A stretch of 64,000 nucleotides of DNA from Noviherbaspirillum autotrophicum (GCF_000818395.1 NZ_JWJG01000028.1:732853-796852); one strand, 5' to 3'; positions 44,744 to 54,488 are shown, counted from the first letter of the stretch. Numbers and translations are program-made. The notes: generated from the sequence alone by a model not told the origin.

Positions 44744-45127
44744 ATGAAAACTGTTTCCGCATTTATCGCAACTGCTGCGCTGGCCGCCCTGGCTGGCTAT
44801 TCGAATATCGCAGCGGCCGCGACTCCGGCCAAGGTGTCGGATGGCGTACTGACGACGCCAGCCGGCATGACCCTGTACACCTTCGACAATGATGCGGCAG
44901 GCAGCGGCAAGAGCGCCTGCAACGGCCCCTGCGCCACCAACTGGCCGCCCTTGCAGGCCGAGGAGGGGGACCAGCCCAGCGGCGACTACAGCATCGTCAA
45001 GCGCGACGACGGCAAGAAACAGTGGGCGTACAAGGGCAAGCCGCTGTACCAGTGGGCCAACGACAAGAAGCCGGGCGACAAGACGGGTGACGGCGTCAAG
45101 AACGTCTGGCACGCCGCCAAGCCGTAA
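44744..45127 (+). CDS. Secreted COG4315 protein with two Yx(F/W)xxD motifs
   Basis: This 127-aa exported protein has a signal peptide (residues 1 to about 24, ending NIAAAA). The COG4315 / secreted-repeat family is shown by LYTFDND and LYQWAND, two copies of the Yx(FWY)xxD motif, plus CNGPCATNWPPL with two Cys. Its biochemical role is unknown. It is not Met-rich. It lies 27 nt before the ECF sigma gene and probably starts that operon. ATG 44744 is set by GCGAGG upstream. Confidence 0.85.
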   Translation: MKTVSAFIATAALAALAGYSNIAAAATPAKVSDGVLTTPAGMTLYTFDNDAAGSGKSACNGPCATNWPPLQAEEGDQPSGDYSIVKRDDGKKQWAYKGKPLYQWANDKKPGDKTGDGVKNVWHAAKP

Positions 45128-45154
45128 CGCCCGTCAAGTCCATTCCGCCGCCCG

Positions 45155-45664
45155 ATGTCCGACTTCGCCGATGCGCTGGCGCTGCAGATTCCGCGGCTGC
45201 GGCGCTATGCGCGCGCATTGACGCACGATGTAGCCTGGGCCGACGATCTGGTGCAGGACACACTGGAGCGCGCGCTGCAGCGGCGCTGGCTGTTCCGGAT
45301 CAACAGCAACCTCACCGCATGGCTGTTAACGATGCTGTACCGCCTGTATCTCAATGAGGCGAAGCGGCGCACCAGGGTGGCGACAGCGGACGACGACGCG
45401 GCAGAACCGGCAGCGCAGGACGATCCCGCGCTGCAACTCGACATGCGGCGCGCACTCGACAGCCTGAGCCCCGAGCAGCGCGCGGTGATTCTCCTGATCG
45501 GGCTGGAACAAATGAGTTACCAGGAAGCGGCCGAAGTGCTCGACATCCCGCTCGGCACGGTCATGTCGCGCCTGACCCGCGCCCGCACCGTGCTGCGCAA
45601 GCTGCTGTCCGATCAGCCCTTGTCGGCGCCCGACAGTACTCCCCACCTTACCCGGATCAAGTAA
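45155..45664 (+). CDS. ECF-family RNA polymerase sigma factor
   Basis: This 169-aa sigma factor has region 2 (RYARALTHDVAWADDLVQDTLERAL) and region 4 (LSPEQRAVILLIGLEQMSYQEAAEVLDIPLGTVMSRLTRAR) with no domain beyond them. It is followed after 2 nt by a membrane protein that fits an anti-sigma factor, so it is probably held inactive until an envelope signal. The msrPQ genes downstream suggest oxidative (hypochlorite-like) stress as that signal. Confidence 0.93.
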   Translation: MSDFADALALQIPRLRRYARALTHDVAWADDLVQDTLERALQRRWLFRINSNLTAWLLTMLYRLYLNEAKRRTRVATADDDAAEPAAQDDPALQLDMRRALDSLSPEQRAVILLIGLEQMSYQEAAEVLDIPLGTVMSRLTRARTVLRKLLSDQPLSAPDSTPHLTRIK

Positions 45665-45666
45665 AC

Positions 45667-46416
45667 ATGAGTTCTCCCATCGGCGAAATCGATCTGCATG
45701 CCTATGTCGATGGGCAGCTGGACCCGGTGCGGCGCGCCGAAGTGGAAGCCTACGTGGCCGCCCACGCCGAAGCCGCAACGACCATCCAGGCATTGCGCCT
45801 GCAGAATCTGGCGCTGCACAGGCACTACGATGGCGTGCTGAATGAACCAGTACCGTTGCGCCTGACGCATGCGCTGCGGCCGTGGCATCGCCCGCGCGCC
45901 GTCGCGGCGGGCTTGGCCTGGCTGGCATGTGGTCTGGCGGCTGGCTGGTTCGCACGCGCCTGGAGCCCCGCGCCCGCAGGGCCGGCCGTCTTCGCGCAAA
46001 AGGCTTTGGCCGCGCATGTCCTGTACGTGGTTGAAAAGCGGCATCCGGTCGAGGTGCCGGCAGAACAGGAAGCGCATCTGGTGGCATGGCTGTCCAAGCG
46101 ATTGGACGCGCCGATCCGCGCGCCCGACCTGCAGCAGCAAGGTTTTTCGCTGCTTGGCGGACGGCTGCTGCCGGGCGAGGAGAATGCGCCGCTGGCCCAA
46201 CTGATGTACGAGACGGCGAATGGCGAGCGCCTGACGCTGACCGTCAAGCATGCGGCGCGGTCGCAGCCGGAAACCGGCTTCAGGCTGATGGAACGCGACG
46301 GCAACAGCGTGTTCTACTGGGTGGACCGCGATTATGGCTATGCATTGTCAGGAAATATCGGCAAGCAACGCATGTTGACGGTGGCGCACACCATCGATGC
46401 GCAGCTTCGCCGTTGA
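45667..46416 (+). CDS. Probable membrane anti-sigma factor
   Basis: This 249-aa protein has an N-terminal cytoplasmic domain (EIDLHAYVDGQLDPVRRAEV) like those of ECF anti-sigma factors, one membrane helix (about residues 79-96) and a periplasmic C-terminal domain of about 150 residues that would act as the sensor. The Cys-based zinc site of ZAS-type anti-sigma factors is absent. Placement 2 nt after the ECF gene supports the pairing. Confidence 0.85.
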   Translation: MSSPIGEIDLHAYVDGQLDPVRRAEVEAYVAAHAEAATTIQALRLQNLALHRHYDGVLNEPVPLRLTHALRPWHRPRAVAAGLAWLACGLAAGWFARAWSPAPAGPAVFAQKALAAHVLYVVEKRHPVEVPAEQEAHLVAWLSKRLDAPIRAPDLQQQGFSLLGGRLLPGEENAPLAQLMYETANGERLTLTVKHAARSQPETGFRLMERDGNSVFYWVDRDYGYALSGNIGKQRMLTVAHTIDAQLRR

Positions 46417-46486
46417 GCAAATCGGTGTAAGGTTATTCCGTCTTGCCTAGACCAAGGCCTACCGCACCGCCACTTCGGGACTTGCC

Positions 46487-47467
<981 letters not shown>

Positions 47468-48127
47468 ATGCCGGGGATGACATTCATGGTTAATCCGACG
47501 TCGAAGCACATTGCCGCGATCAAGGCAGCTCTGTTTTTGGCCGCCTTATTGCCGGCGGTGCGGCTGTTCCTGTTTGCGCTCACCGACCGGCTGGGCGCCA
47601 ATCCGATCGAGTTCATTACCCGCAGCTCCGGCGACTGGACGCTGTATTTCCTGATCTTCACCCTGCTGGTGACGCCGCTGCGGCGTCTGTCGAAATGGAA
47701 CTGGCTGATCAAGTTGCGCCGCATGCTGGGGCTGTTCGCCTTCTTCTATGCCAGCCTGCATTTCACGACCTTCCTGTGGTTCGATCATTTCTTCGATATC
47801 GATGAAATGATCAGGGACGTGGTCAAGCGTCCGTTCATTACCGTGGGGTTTTCCGCCTTCCTGCTGCTCATCCCGCTGGCGATCACCAGTACCAACGGCA
47901 TGGTGCGGCGGCTGGGCGGCCGGCGCTGGCAATGGCTGCACCGCGCGATCTACGTGATCGCGCCGCTCGGCATCCTGCACTTCTGGTGGATGAAAGCGGG
48001 CAAGCATGACTTCGCGCAGCCGATCCTGTTCGGGACCATCGTCGCGCTTCTTCTGCTGTCACGGGTGTATTGGAATCTGGCCCAGGCGCGCGTTCAAAAA
48101 CGTGCCGCGAGCCCGACGCCGACTTGA
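47468..48127 (+). CDS. msrQ: MsrP partner, heme-binding membrane protein MsrQ
   Basis: MsrQ (219 aa, formerly YedZ) is a six-helix b-type heme protein that feeds quinone or flavin electrons to MsrP. Heme-ligand His are likely in YASLHFTTFLWFDH, WLHRAIYVIAPLGILHFWW. The ATG at 47468 directly follows the msrP stop; ATG 47477 or 47486 are alternatives. Its last 34 nt overlap the 3' end of the convergent gene at 48094. Confidence 0.94.
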   Translation: MPGMTFMVNPTSKHIAAIKAALFLAALLPAVRLFLFALTDRLGANPIEFITRSSGDWTLYFLIFTLLVTPLRRLSKWNWLIKLRRMLGLFAFFYASLHFTTFLWFDHFFDIDEMIRDVVKRPFITVGFSAFLLLIPLAITSTNGMVRRLGGRRWQWLHRAIYVIAPLGILHFWWMKAGKHDFAQPILFGTIVALLLLSRVYWNLAQARVQKRAASPTPT

Positions 48128-48834
48128 CGATCGGATAGCGCCGAGCACGAGCGGCAACGCAGCCCGAGGCGTATGCCGGCGTCGAAATCCAGGTTTGGCG
48201 TGGGCGAATACATCAGACCGGCAAGAACAAATCCTGGATACGCCTGGCTGGCTTTGTCGAGCGCGCGCCCGACGCCGATGTCGCTCAGCAGCTTCCACTG
48301 CTCGTTCAATGCATACCACGCCGAGGCCGACGCCTGCCAGACAATGCTGCGGTTCAGGTCGCGATCCGCTTGCCGCTTGTAGCGATTGACGGAGACGCCG
48401 ACATTGCCGAGCAGTCGCCATGGCTGTGCATCGTAGGCAACGATCGCGGTCAGCCTGGCGCTTGCACGGCCAGAGCCGAGCCCGCGGGTTTCATCGCCGC
48501 TCGGCAGGAGCAATTCCGGCTTGAGTGCGCTACTGAGCGTATCGTTTTCCTGGAATCGCCATTTCGCGCCGAGCGACACGTCGTTGATGCCTGATGGTGG
48601 GGTGAAGGTCAGCGGGATGTTCACGTACACATCCAGGTTATCCAACGCGCCATAGGAGTAGGTAAAGGTGCCGACCCGCGTACGGGTCTCATCCTGCCTG
48701 GTCCAGTCGGTGTTGGCTTCGATTTGATGATGGGCGCTGCCCTGCGTGTTCGGGTCGTCCGAGACCAGCGGATGGGTCGCGTAGGCAATAGGCGCGAGAC
48801 CGCACAGCAGCGTAGCAAGCAAGCGGCCTCGCAT
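48094..48834 (-). CDS. Outer-membrane beta-barrel-like protein of unknown function
   Basis: This 246-aa protein has a signal peptide (MRGRLLATLLCGLAPIAYA), alternating aromatic/hydrophobic strands and a C-terminal Phe (GVGLAARF), as expected for an outer-membrane barrel. It resembles the loose transporter-like family related to the MetA-pathway phenol degradation proteins, which I assign with low certainty. RCRSCS near the C-terminus is odd for a barrel. It lies 15 nt after lysA in the same direction, so it is probably the last gene of lptM-lysA. Confidence 0.65.
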   Translation of the reverse strand: MRGRLLATLLCGLAPIAYATHPLVSDDPNTQGSAHHQIEANTDWTRQDETRTRVGTFTYSYGALDNLDVYVNIPLTFTPPSGINDVSLGAKWRFQENDTLSSALKPELLLPSGDETRGLGSGRASARLTAIVAYDAQPWRLLGNVGVSVNRYKRQADRDLNRSIVWQASASAWYALNEQWKLLSDIGVGRALDKASQAYPGFVLAGLMYSPTPNLDFDAGIRLGLRCRSCSALSDRQVGVGLAARF

Positions 48835-48849
48835 GGGGGACGGACGTGG

Positions 48850-50133
48850 CTACGGCAGCAGCGACTCGAGCCGGAACAGCTCGCTCGGCATTTCCCGCTG
48901 GCGGATCAGGTGCGCCCGGTCGCCGTCGACCATCACCTCGGCGGCACGCCCGCGCGAATTGTAGTTGGACGACATCGTCATGCCATAGGCGCCGGCCGAC
49001 ATGATGGCCAAGAGGTCGCCTTGTTCGATGGCCAGCGCACGTTCGCGCGCCAGCCAGTCGCCGGATTCGCATACCGGGCCGACGACATCATAGGTTTTGG
49101 CCGGCTGGGCGCGCTGCACCACCGCCTGCACGCCGTGCCATGCTTCATACATTGCCGGACGCATCAGGTCGTTCATGGCGGCATTGACGATGGCGAAATT
49201 CTTCGTCGCGCCGTGCTTGAGATATTCGACTTCGGCCAGCAGCACGCCGGCATTGCCGACGATCGAGCGGCCCGGTTCGAACATCACCTGGATCGGCGCG
49301 CCCTTGTGGTTGAGCAGGCGCCATTTGTCGACCTTCGCAAACAGGCGGCTAAGGTAGTCGCCGATAGCGACCGGTTTTTCATCGTCGTAGGAAATGCCGA
49401 TCCCGCCGCCGATGTCAAGGTGGTGGATGACGATGCCTTCGGCCGCGAGCCGGTCGACCAGTTCGATCACGCGCTCCAGCGCTTCCAAGAGCGGCGCATC
49501 ATCCAGCAGTTGCGAACCGATATGGCAATCGATGCCAACCACGCGGATATGCGGCAGCGCCGCCGCGGTGCGGTAGGCCGCCAGCGCTTCGTCGTATGCG
49601 ATGCCGAACTTGTTTTCTTTCAAGCCGGTGGAAATGTACGGATGCGTCTTGGCGTCGACGTTCGGATTGACGCGCAACGAGACGGGCGCCTGCTTGCCCA
49701 TCTCGCCGGCGACCTCGTTCAGCCGCAGCAGTTCGGCGGTCGACTCGACGTTGAAGCACAGGATGCCGTGCGACAGCGCCAGACGCATTTCGTCGTGCGT
49801 CTTGCCCACGCCTGAAAAAATCACCTTGCGCGGATCGCCGCCGGCGGCAATCACGCGCAGCAATTCGCCGCCCGACACGATGTCGAAGCCGGAGCCCAGC
49901 CGGCCCAGCAGGTTCAGCACTGCCAGGTTGGAATTCGACTTGACCGAATAGCACACCAGCGCCGTGCTGTCGTCGCGCCGGTTTTCCTTGCACGCATTCG
50001 CATAGGCCGAGAAATTCTCGGCTAGCGCTGCCTTGGAATACACATAGGTCGGGCTGCCGAATTGCTTGGCGATCTGGGTCAGCGGCGTGTTTTCGGCGTA
50101 CAGCTCGCCATTGCGGTAAGAAAAATGCGACAT
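48850..50133 (-). CDS. lysA: Diaminopimelate decarboxylase
   Basis: LysA (427 aa) makes L-lysine from meso-diaminopimelate with PLP. The PLP lysine is K65 (CYSVKSNSNLAVL). HIGSQL, the glycine-rich GGGIGI and the C-terminal CESGDWLARERAL provide substrate and cofactor contacts. The start at 50133 gives MSHFSYRNGELYAEN, the family N-terminus. lptM lies 13 nt upstream on the same strand, a pairing common in proteobacteria. Confidence 0.97.
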   Translation of the reverse strand: MSHFSYRNGELYAENTPLTQIAKQFGSPTYVYSKAALAENFSAYANACKENRRDDSTALVCYSVKSNSNLAVLNLLGRLGSGFDIVSGGELLRVIAAGGDPRKVIFSGVGKTHDEMRLALSHGILCFNVESTAELLRLNEVAGEMGKQAPVSLRVNPNVDAKTHPYISTGLKENKFGIAYDEALAAYRTAAALPHIRVVGIDCHIGSQLLDDAPLLEALERVIELVDRLAAEGIVIHHLDIGGGIGISYDDEKPVAIGDYLSRLFAKVDKWRLLNHKGAPIQVMFEPGRSIVGNAGVLLAEVEYLKHGATKNFAIVNAAMNDLMRPAMYEAWHGVQAVVQRAQPAKTYDVVGPVCESGDWLARERALAIEQGDLLAIMSAGAYGMTMSSNYNSRGRAAEVMVDGDRAHLIRQREMPSELFRLESLLP

Positions 50134-50146
50134 GGGTGAGGACAGA

Positions 50147-50335
50147 TTATTTGGATTCGGACGTACGGCCAACCGGCGCCGGCGCAGGTTGCGCGGCGGG
50201 AGCGGATGCAACGGGCTGCGGCTTTGCCGGCAGATATAGCGGTCCTTTTTGGCCGCATCCGGCCGCTGCGAAGAGCAGGGCAGCCGCAGCGCCAAGGCGG
50301 ATCAGGTGAAAGAAAGACTTCACGATTAGAATCAC
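50147..50335 (-). CDS. lptM: LptM-like small lipoprotein (LPS-translocon maturation)
   Basis: This is a small lipoprotein of about 57-62 aa. The lipobox LFAAAGC is followed by GQKGPLYLP, the conserved LptM (YifL) motif; LptM helps assemble the LptD/LptE LPS translocon. The tail is Pro/Ala-rich. The start is either GTG 50335 or GTG 50320 (giving (M)KSFFHLIRLG); neither has a clear ribosome-binding site. It lies upstream of lysA and divergent from cyaY, the classic arrangement. Confidence 0.9.
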   Translation of the reverse strand: MILIVKSFFHLIRLGAAAALLFAAAGCGQKGPLYLPAKPQPVASAPAAQPAPAPVGRTSESK

Positions 50336-50366
50336 GGTTTAAGGACAAAACGCATTGGAGTGTAGC

Positions 50367-50702
50367 ATGACTGAATCGGAATTCCTGGCATTGGCGGAAC
50401 AGACGCTGAGCACAATCGAAACCGCCCTGGAGCGCGCGTCGGAAGACAGCGACCTCGATGTGGAATGCAGCCGCAGCGGCAACGTGCTGGAAATCGAATT
50501 TGTCGATAACGGCTCGAAGATCATCGTCAACAGCCAGGCGCCGATGCAGGAAATGTGGGTCGCGGCGAAATCGGGCGGCTTCCACTACCGGCGCGAAGCG
50601 GATCGCTGGATTAACACGCGCGACGGGTCGGAACTGTATGCGGCGCTATCGACGATGGCGAGCGAACAGGGCGGCATGCCTGTCGTCCTAGCCCCCAAAT
50701 AA
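50367..50702 (+). CDS. cyaY: Frataxin-family iron protein CyaY
   Basis: CyaY (111 aa) binds iron and modulates Fe-S cluster assembly on IscS. The acidic first helix (MTESEFLALAEQTLSTIETALE, then SEDSDLDVE) and the sheet with NSQAPMQEMWVAAKSGGFHY are typical. ATG 50367 follows TTGGAG. It is divergent from lptM-lysA and convergent with mrcA. Confidence 0.95.
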   Translation: MTESEFLALAEQTLSTIETALERASEDSDLDVECSRSGNVLEIEFVDNGSKIIVNSQAPMQEMWVAAKSGGFHYRREADRWINTRDGSELYAALSTMASEQGGMPVVLAPK

Positions 50703-50739
50703 GACAGCCGAAGCGCATTGCTGCCGCTTCGGCTGTCTT
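50701..50739. terminator. 15-bp hairpin between cyaY and mrcA
   Basis: AAGACAGCCGAAGCG (50701-50715) pairs perfectly with CGCTTCGGCTGTCTT (50725-50739) around a 9-nt loop, starting inside the cyaY stop codon. T-runs are weak on both strands, but its place between convergent genes suggests a bidirectional terminator or 3'-end barrier. Confidence 0.7.
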
Positions 50740-50753
50740 GGCGTAAGGCGGCC

Positions 50754-53096
50754 TCAGAACAACTCGTTCTTCACTTCATCCTTGGCTTTTTCTTCCTCCG
50801 TCGGCGCGTGCTCGCCGAGCGAGCGCACGCCGGTGCCCGGCGGATTTTCGGCGTAGTAGTAATCTCCGTTGATTTGCACCACGCCTTCCGGCACCGTACG
50901 TTCTTCCACCGGTATTTCCTTCAGCGCCTTTTGCATGTAGCCGATCCAGATCGGCAGCGCCAGACCACCGCCGGTTTCGCGGTTGCCGAGGTTCTTCGGC
51001 TGGTCGAAGCCGATCCATGCCACGCCGACAATCTTCGGCGTGTAGCCGCAGAACCAGGCATCGAACGAATCATTGGTGGTGCCGGTCTTGCCGGCAATAT
51101 CTGGTCGGTTCAGCACGAGTGCGCGCGTGGCGGTACCGAACTTGACGACGTCCTTGAGCATGCTGTCCATCAGGAAGGCATTGCGCTCGTCGATCACGCG
51201 GTTGGCGTCGACACCAGCCTTGTCCGGTTCGACCTGCGACAGTACCTTGCCGCTGGCATCGGTGACTTTGGAAATAATATAGGGGCTCACCTTGTAGCCG
51301 CCGTTGGCGAACACCGCATAGGCGCCGGCCATCTGCAACGGCGTCACGGCGCCCGCGCCAAGTGCCAGCGTCAGGTAGGGCGGATTCTTGTCCGCGTCGA
51401 AGCCGAAGCGGGTGGTGTATTCCTGTCCGTACTTGGCGCCGATCTTGTGCAGGATGCGGATCGAAATCATGTTTTTCGATTTGGTCAGGCCCTTGCGCAT
51501 CGTCATCGGACCTTCGTACTTGCCGTCGTAGTTCTTCGGCTCCCATGCCTGCCCGCCGGTCTGCCCGGCATCGAAGCTGATCGGTGAATCGGCGATGATG
51601 GTTGCCGGTGAGAGGCCTTTTTCCAGTGACGCCGAATAGATGAATGGCTTGAACGACGAGCCCGGCTGGCGCCATGCCTGCGTCACGTGGTTGAACTTGT
51701 TGCGGTTGAAGTCGAAGCCGCCCACCAGCGCGCGGATCGCGCCGTCCTCGGTGTTGGCGGACACAAAAGCCGATGCCACTTCCGGCATCTGGGTGATCGA
51801 CCATGCGTTGTTGTCGTGGGTTACGCGGATGATCGCGCCGCGCTTGACCTTCTTGTTCGGCGGTGCCTTGTCGGAGAGCAGGTGCGCGGCAAAGGTCAGG
51901 CCGGGGCCGGTGATGGTGATTTCTTCACCGGATGACAGTACGGCCTTGACGCTCTTGGGGGAAGCGTCCAGCACCACGGCCGCAACAATGTCATCGCTGT
52001 CCGGGTGCTCGGCCAGTTCGACTTCGATGGCGTCGTCCGCTTCGTCCTTCGCTTCCGGAATCTCCATGTAGCTTTCCGGGCCGCGATAGCCGTGCCGCTT
52101 TTCGTAATCCATCACGCCGCGACGCAACGCCTGGTAGGCCGCTTCCTGGTCTTCCTTGAGGATCGTGGTATAGACGTTCAGACCGCGCGTATAGGTGTCT
52201 TCCTTGAACTGGTCGTATACCAGCTGGCGCGTCATTTCCGAAATGTACTCGGCATGTACGCCGAATTCATTGGTGTTGGTCTTGACCTTCAGGGCCTGGC
52301 TTTTGGCCTGTTCGTATTCCGCCGGCGTGATATAGCCGAGCTGGGCCATGCGCTGCAGGATGTATTGCTGCCGGGCGCGCGCGCGCTTGGGATTGGCCAC
52401 CGGATTGTAGGCCGATGGCGCTTTCGGCAGGCCAGCCAGCATGGCCGCTTCGGCAGCGGTGATGTCGTGCAGGTTTTTGCCGAAATAAATCTGCGCAGCC
52501 GATGCAAAGCCGTAGGCGCGCTGTCCCAGATAAATCTGGTTCATATAGATTTCTAAAATCTGGTCTTTCGACAGGCTCTGTTCGATTTTCCAGGCAAGCA
52601 GCGCTTCATACAGCTTGCGTTTCAGGGTTTGTTCGCTCGACAGGAAGAAGTTGCGGGCAACCTGCTGCGTAATCGTCGATGCGCCCTGTTTGGCGCCGCC
52701 GGTCAGGTTGTGGAATGCCGCACGCGCGATGCCGATATAGTCCACCCCGCCATGTTCATAAAAGCGGTCATCCTCGATCGCCAGCACCGCCTTCTTCATC
52801 ACGTCCGGCACATCCTTGATGCGCACCAGGTTGCGGCGCTCCTCGCCGAATTCGCCAATCAGCACGTTATCGGCCGAATAAATCCGCAGCGGGATCTTGG
52901 GCCGGTAGTCGGTCAGCGCATCCAGCGGCGGAAGATTCGGGTAAGCCATCGCCAGCATGAAGGCAATAATCAATGCGCCGGCGATAGCCAATCCGGCCAC
53001 CCCTGCGATGATGCCGAGTGCGATGCGGGCCGGCAGCGGGAGGGAGCGCTTAGGCGCTTCCTTGGGAGTGTCGCCTGCGGAGTGTTGAGAGGTCAT
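50754..53096 (-). CDS. mrcA: Penicillin-binding protein 1A
   Basis: PBP1A (780 aa) polymerises and cross-links peptidoglycan. After one membrane helix (about 25-50) comes the GT51 transglycosylase with the catalytic Glu E108 in EDDRFYEHGG, then an OB-like insert, then the transpeptidase with SxxK (S480-K483), SKN (540-542) and KTGTT (670-674). The C-terminal tail is acidic. It is divergent from pilM, as in many beta- and gammaproteobacteria. Confidence 0.97.
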   Translation of the reverse strand: MTSQHSAGDTPKEAPKRSLPLPARIALGIIAGVAGLAIAGALIIAFMLAMAYPNLPPLDALTDYRPKIPLRIYSADNVLIGEFGEERRNLVRIKDVPDVMKKAVLAIEDDRFYEHGGVDYIGIARAAFHNLTGGAKQGASTITQQVARNFFLSSEQTLKRKLYEALLAWKIEQSLSKDQILEIYMNQIYLGQRAYGFASAAQIYFGKNLHDITAAEAAMLAGLPKAPSAYNPVANPKRARARQQYILQRMAQLGYITPAEYEQAKSQALKVKTNTNEFGVHAEYISEMTRQLVYDQFKEDTYTRGLNVYTTILKEDQEAAYQALRRGVMDYEKRHGYRGPESYMEIPEAKDEADDAIEVELAEHPDSDDIVAAVVLDASPKSVKAVLSSGEEITITGPGLTFAAHLLSDKAPPNKKVKRGAIIRVTHDNNAWSITQMPEVASAFVSANTEDGAIRALVGGFDFNRNKFNHVTQAWRQPGSSFKPFIYSASLEKGLSPATIIADSPISFDAGQTGGQAWEPKNYDGKYEGPMTMRKGLTKSKNMISIRILHKIGAKYGQEYTTRFGFDADKNPPYLTLALGAGAVTPLQMAGAYAVFANGGYKVSPYIISKVTDASGKVLSQVEPDKAGVDANRVIDERNAFLMDSMLKDVVKFGTATRALVLNRPDIAGKTGTTNDSFDAWFCGYTPKIVGVAWIGFDQPKNLGNRETGGGLALPIWIGYMQKALKEIPVEERTVPEGVVQINGDYYYAENPPGTGVRSLGEHAPTEEEKAKDEVKNELF

Positions 53097-53131
53097 GCGG
53101 AAAACGTGAGTGGAGAGAAGTGGAGCAGGGG

Positions 53132-53137
53132 ATTATA
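53132..53137 (-). promoter_or_regulatory. -10 element of the mrcA promoter
   Basis: On the minus strand this reads TATAAT, a perfect -10 hexamer, about 35 nt upstream of the mrcA ATG. The -35 position 17 bp away reads ATCAAC, a poor match that overlaps the FNR-type box, as expected for an activator-dependent or repressible promoter. Confidence 0.55.
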
Positions 53138-53155
53138 ACGTTCAGCAACACAAGG

Positions 53156-53169
53156 TTGATATTGATCAA
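53156..53169. promoter_or_regulatory. Perfect FNR/CRP-family box TTGAT-N4-ATCAA
   Basis: TTGAT (53156-53160) ATTG ATCAA (53165-53169) matches the FNR/Anr consensus at all ten defined positions. It is centred about 38 nt upstream of the start predicted from the mrcA -10 element and about 246 nt before pilM. It could couple wall synthesis or type IV pilus genes to oxygen or nitric oxide. Confidence 0.6.
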
Positions 53170-53408
53170 ATGGCAATTGTTATTCGTGTGCCGCGTGGAT
53201 TTTTGGCAACGAAGTTACAAATTACTGAATGGAAATTACTTTACACTCTTCAAGCCTTATTGCTAGGATTTAATGTAACGTTGGATATATGTGACCTAAA
53301 TATTGGTTTTTAAACGGAATTTTTGCGGTGCAACTATTTTGTTCATAGCTTCGACATTCAAATAAGTGGTGCGTTCACGCAATAAACCACATTTTCGGGG
53401 AGCAACCC

Positions 53409-54488
53409 TTGGCCATAGATATCGGACTGTTACTCGGCAAGAAGAATCCACCACTGATTGGTCTGGATATCAGCACCTCGGGTGTGAAGCTTGTTGAGTT
53501 ATCGGAGGTGGGGAAACACGAGTACCGCCTCGAGCGCTTTGCAAGCGAACCCTTGCCGCGCGGGGCCGTCGTGGACGGCAATATCGAGAATATCGAGCAG
53601 GTGTCGGATGCCGTGCGGCGCGTGTGGAAAAAGAGCGGTACGCGCGCCAAGCATGTCTCTTTGGGCATGCCTCCGGCCTCGGTGATCACCAAAAAGATCG
53701 TGTTGCCTGGTGGAATGACCGAAGACCAGCTGGAGGTGCAGGTTGAAAGCGAAGCCAGCCAATATATTCCGTTCGCGCTCGATGAAGTCAGCCTCGACTT
53801 CGATGTCATCGGCCCGGCGCAGAATGCGCCGGATGATATCGACGTCCTGATTGCTGCCACGCGCAAGGAAAAGGTCGAGGATCGTGTTGCCGTGGCTGAA
53901 GGTGCGGGAATCAAGCCGCTGGTCATGGATATCGAATCCTTTGCCGCGCGCGCGGCACTCGACCGCATTATCGCGCAGCAGCCCAACGGCGGCCAGGGGC
54001 AAATCATGGCCCTGTTCCAGATCGGTGCGCAGATGACGCATGTCTCCATGCTTCAGGATGGACAGACGTTGTATGAGCGCGAACAGCCTTTTGGCGGCAA
54101 CCAGCTGACCCAGGATATCGTGCGCTCGTATGGCATGGCCTATGAAGAGGCCGAGACAAAGAAGAAGGCGGGCGAACTGCCGGAAGGCTACGAACGTGAG
54201 CTGCTGGATCCCTTCCTGGAAAATGCGGCACTCGAAGTCACGCGCGCCATCCAGTTCTTCTTCACCTCGACGCCCTATACGCGGATCGATCACCTTTTCC
54301 TGGCCGGCGGCTGCGCAGTGATCCCCGGCCTGGTTGAGATGGTGGCCGAGCGTACGAAGATTTCAGCCTCGGTCGTAAGCCCGTTCAAGGGAATGCAGCT
54401 GGCATCCGGCGTGCGTGAAAAACAGTTGCGTGCGGAAGCGCCGGCCTATCTTGTCGCATGCGGTCTGGCTATGCGGAGGTTTGACTGA
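53409..54488 (+). CDS. pilM: Type IV pilus inner-membrane platform protein PilM (TTG start)
   Basis: PilM (359 aa) is a cytoplasmic actin-like ATPase-fold protein that binds the PilN N-terminus and the pilus motors. DISTSGVKLVEL and LAGGCAVIPGLVEMVAERT are the phosphate-binding loops of the fold. The start is TTG 53409 behind GGGGAGCAACCC, giving (M)AIDIGLLLGKKNPP. Its stop overlaps the pilN start (TGATG). Confidence 0.95.
   Translation: MAIDIGLLLGKKNPPLIGLDISTSGVKLVELSEVGKHEYRLERFASEPLPRGAVVDGNIENIEQVSDAVRRVWKKSGTRAKHVSLGMPPASVITKKIVLPGGMTEDQLEVQVESEASQYIPFALDEVSLDFDVIGPAQNAPDDIDVLIAATRKEKVEDRVAVAEGAGIKPLVMDIESFAARAALDRIIAQQPNGGQGQIMALFQIGAQMTHVSMLQDGQTLYEREQPFGGNQLTQDIVRSYGMAYEEAETKKKAGELPEGYERELLDPFLENAALEVTRAIQFFFTSTPYTRIDHLFLAGGCAVIPGLVEMVAERTKISASVVSPFKGMQLASGVREKQLRAEAPAYLVACGLAMRRFD

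Larger units (their letters stand above)
53097..53408. other. AT-rich mrcA-pilM intergenic region
   Basis: These 312 nt are clearly AT-richer than the flanks. They hold a perfect FNR-type box (53156-53169), a minus-strand -10 TATAAT (53132-53137) for mrcA, and several possible plus-strand promoter parts, such as TTTACA with TAGGAT 18 bp later (near 53242-53271). A 67-codon ORF inside has no features of a real gene. Confidence 0.55.

Noticed and set aside
43159-44745. 528-codon minus-strand open frame opposite ccsB
   Set aside because: The plus strand encodes a full WWD-motif heme lyase; the antisense product is Gln/Arg/His-rich without structure.
44744-45127. Met-rich sacrificial peptide like that of the Azospira SigF system
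   Set aside because: The protein has almost no Met after the signal peptide; it belongs to COG4315 instead.
53110-53313. 67-codon plus-strand ORF in the mrcA-pilM gap
   Set aside because: It has no ribosome-binding site, contains the FNR-type box and promoter-like sequences, and matches no family I recognise.
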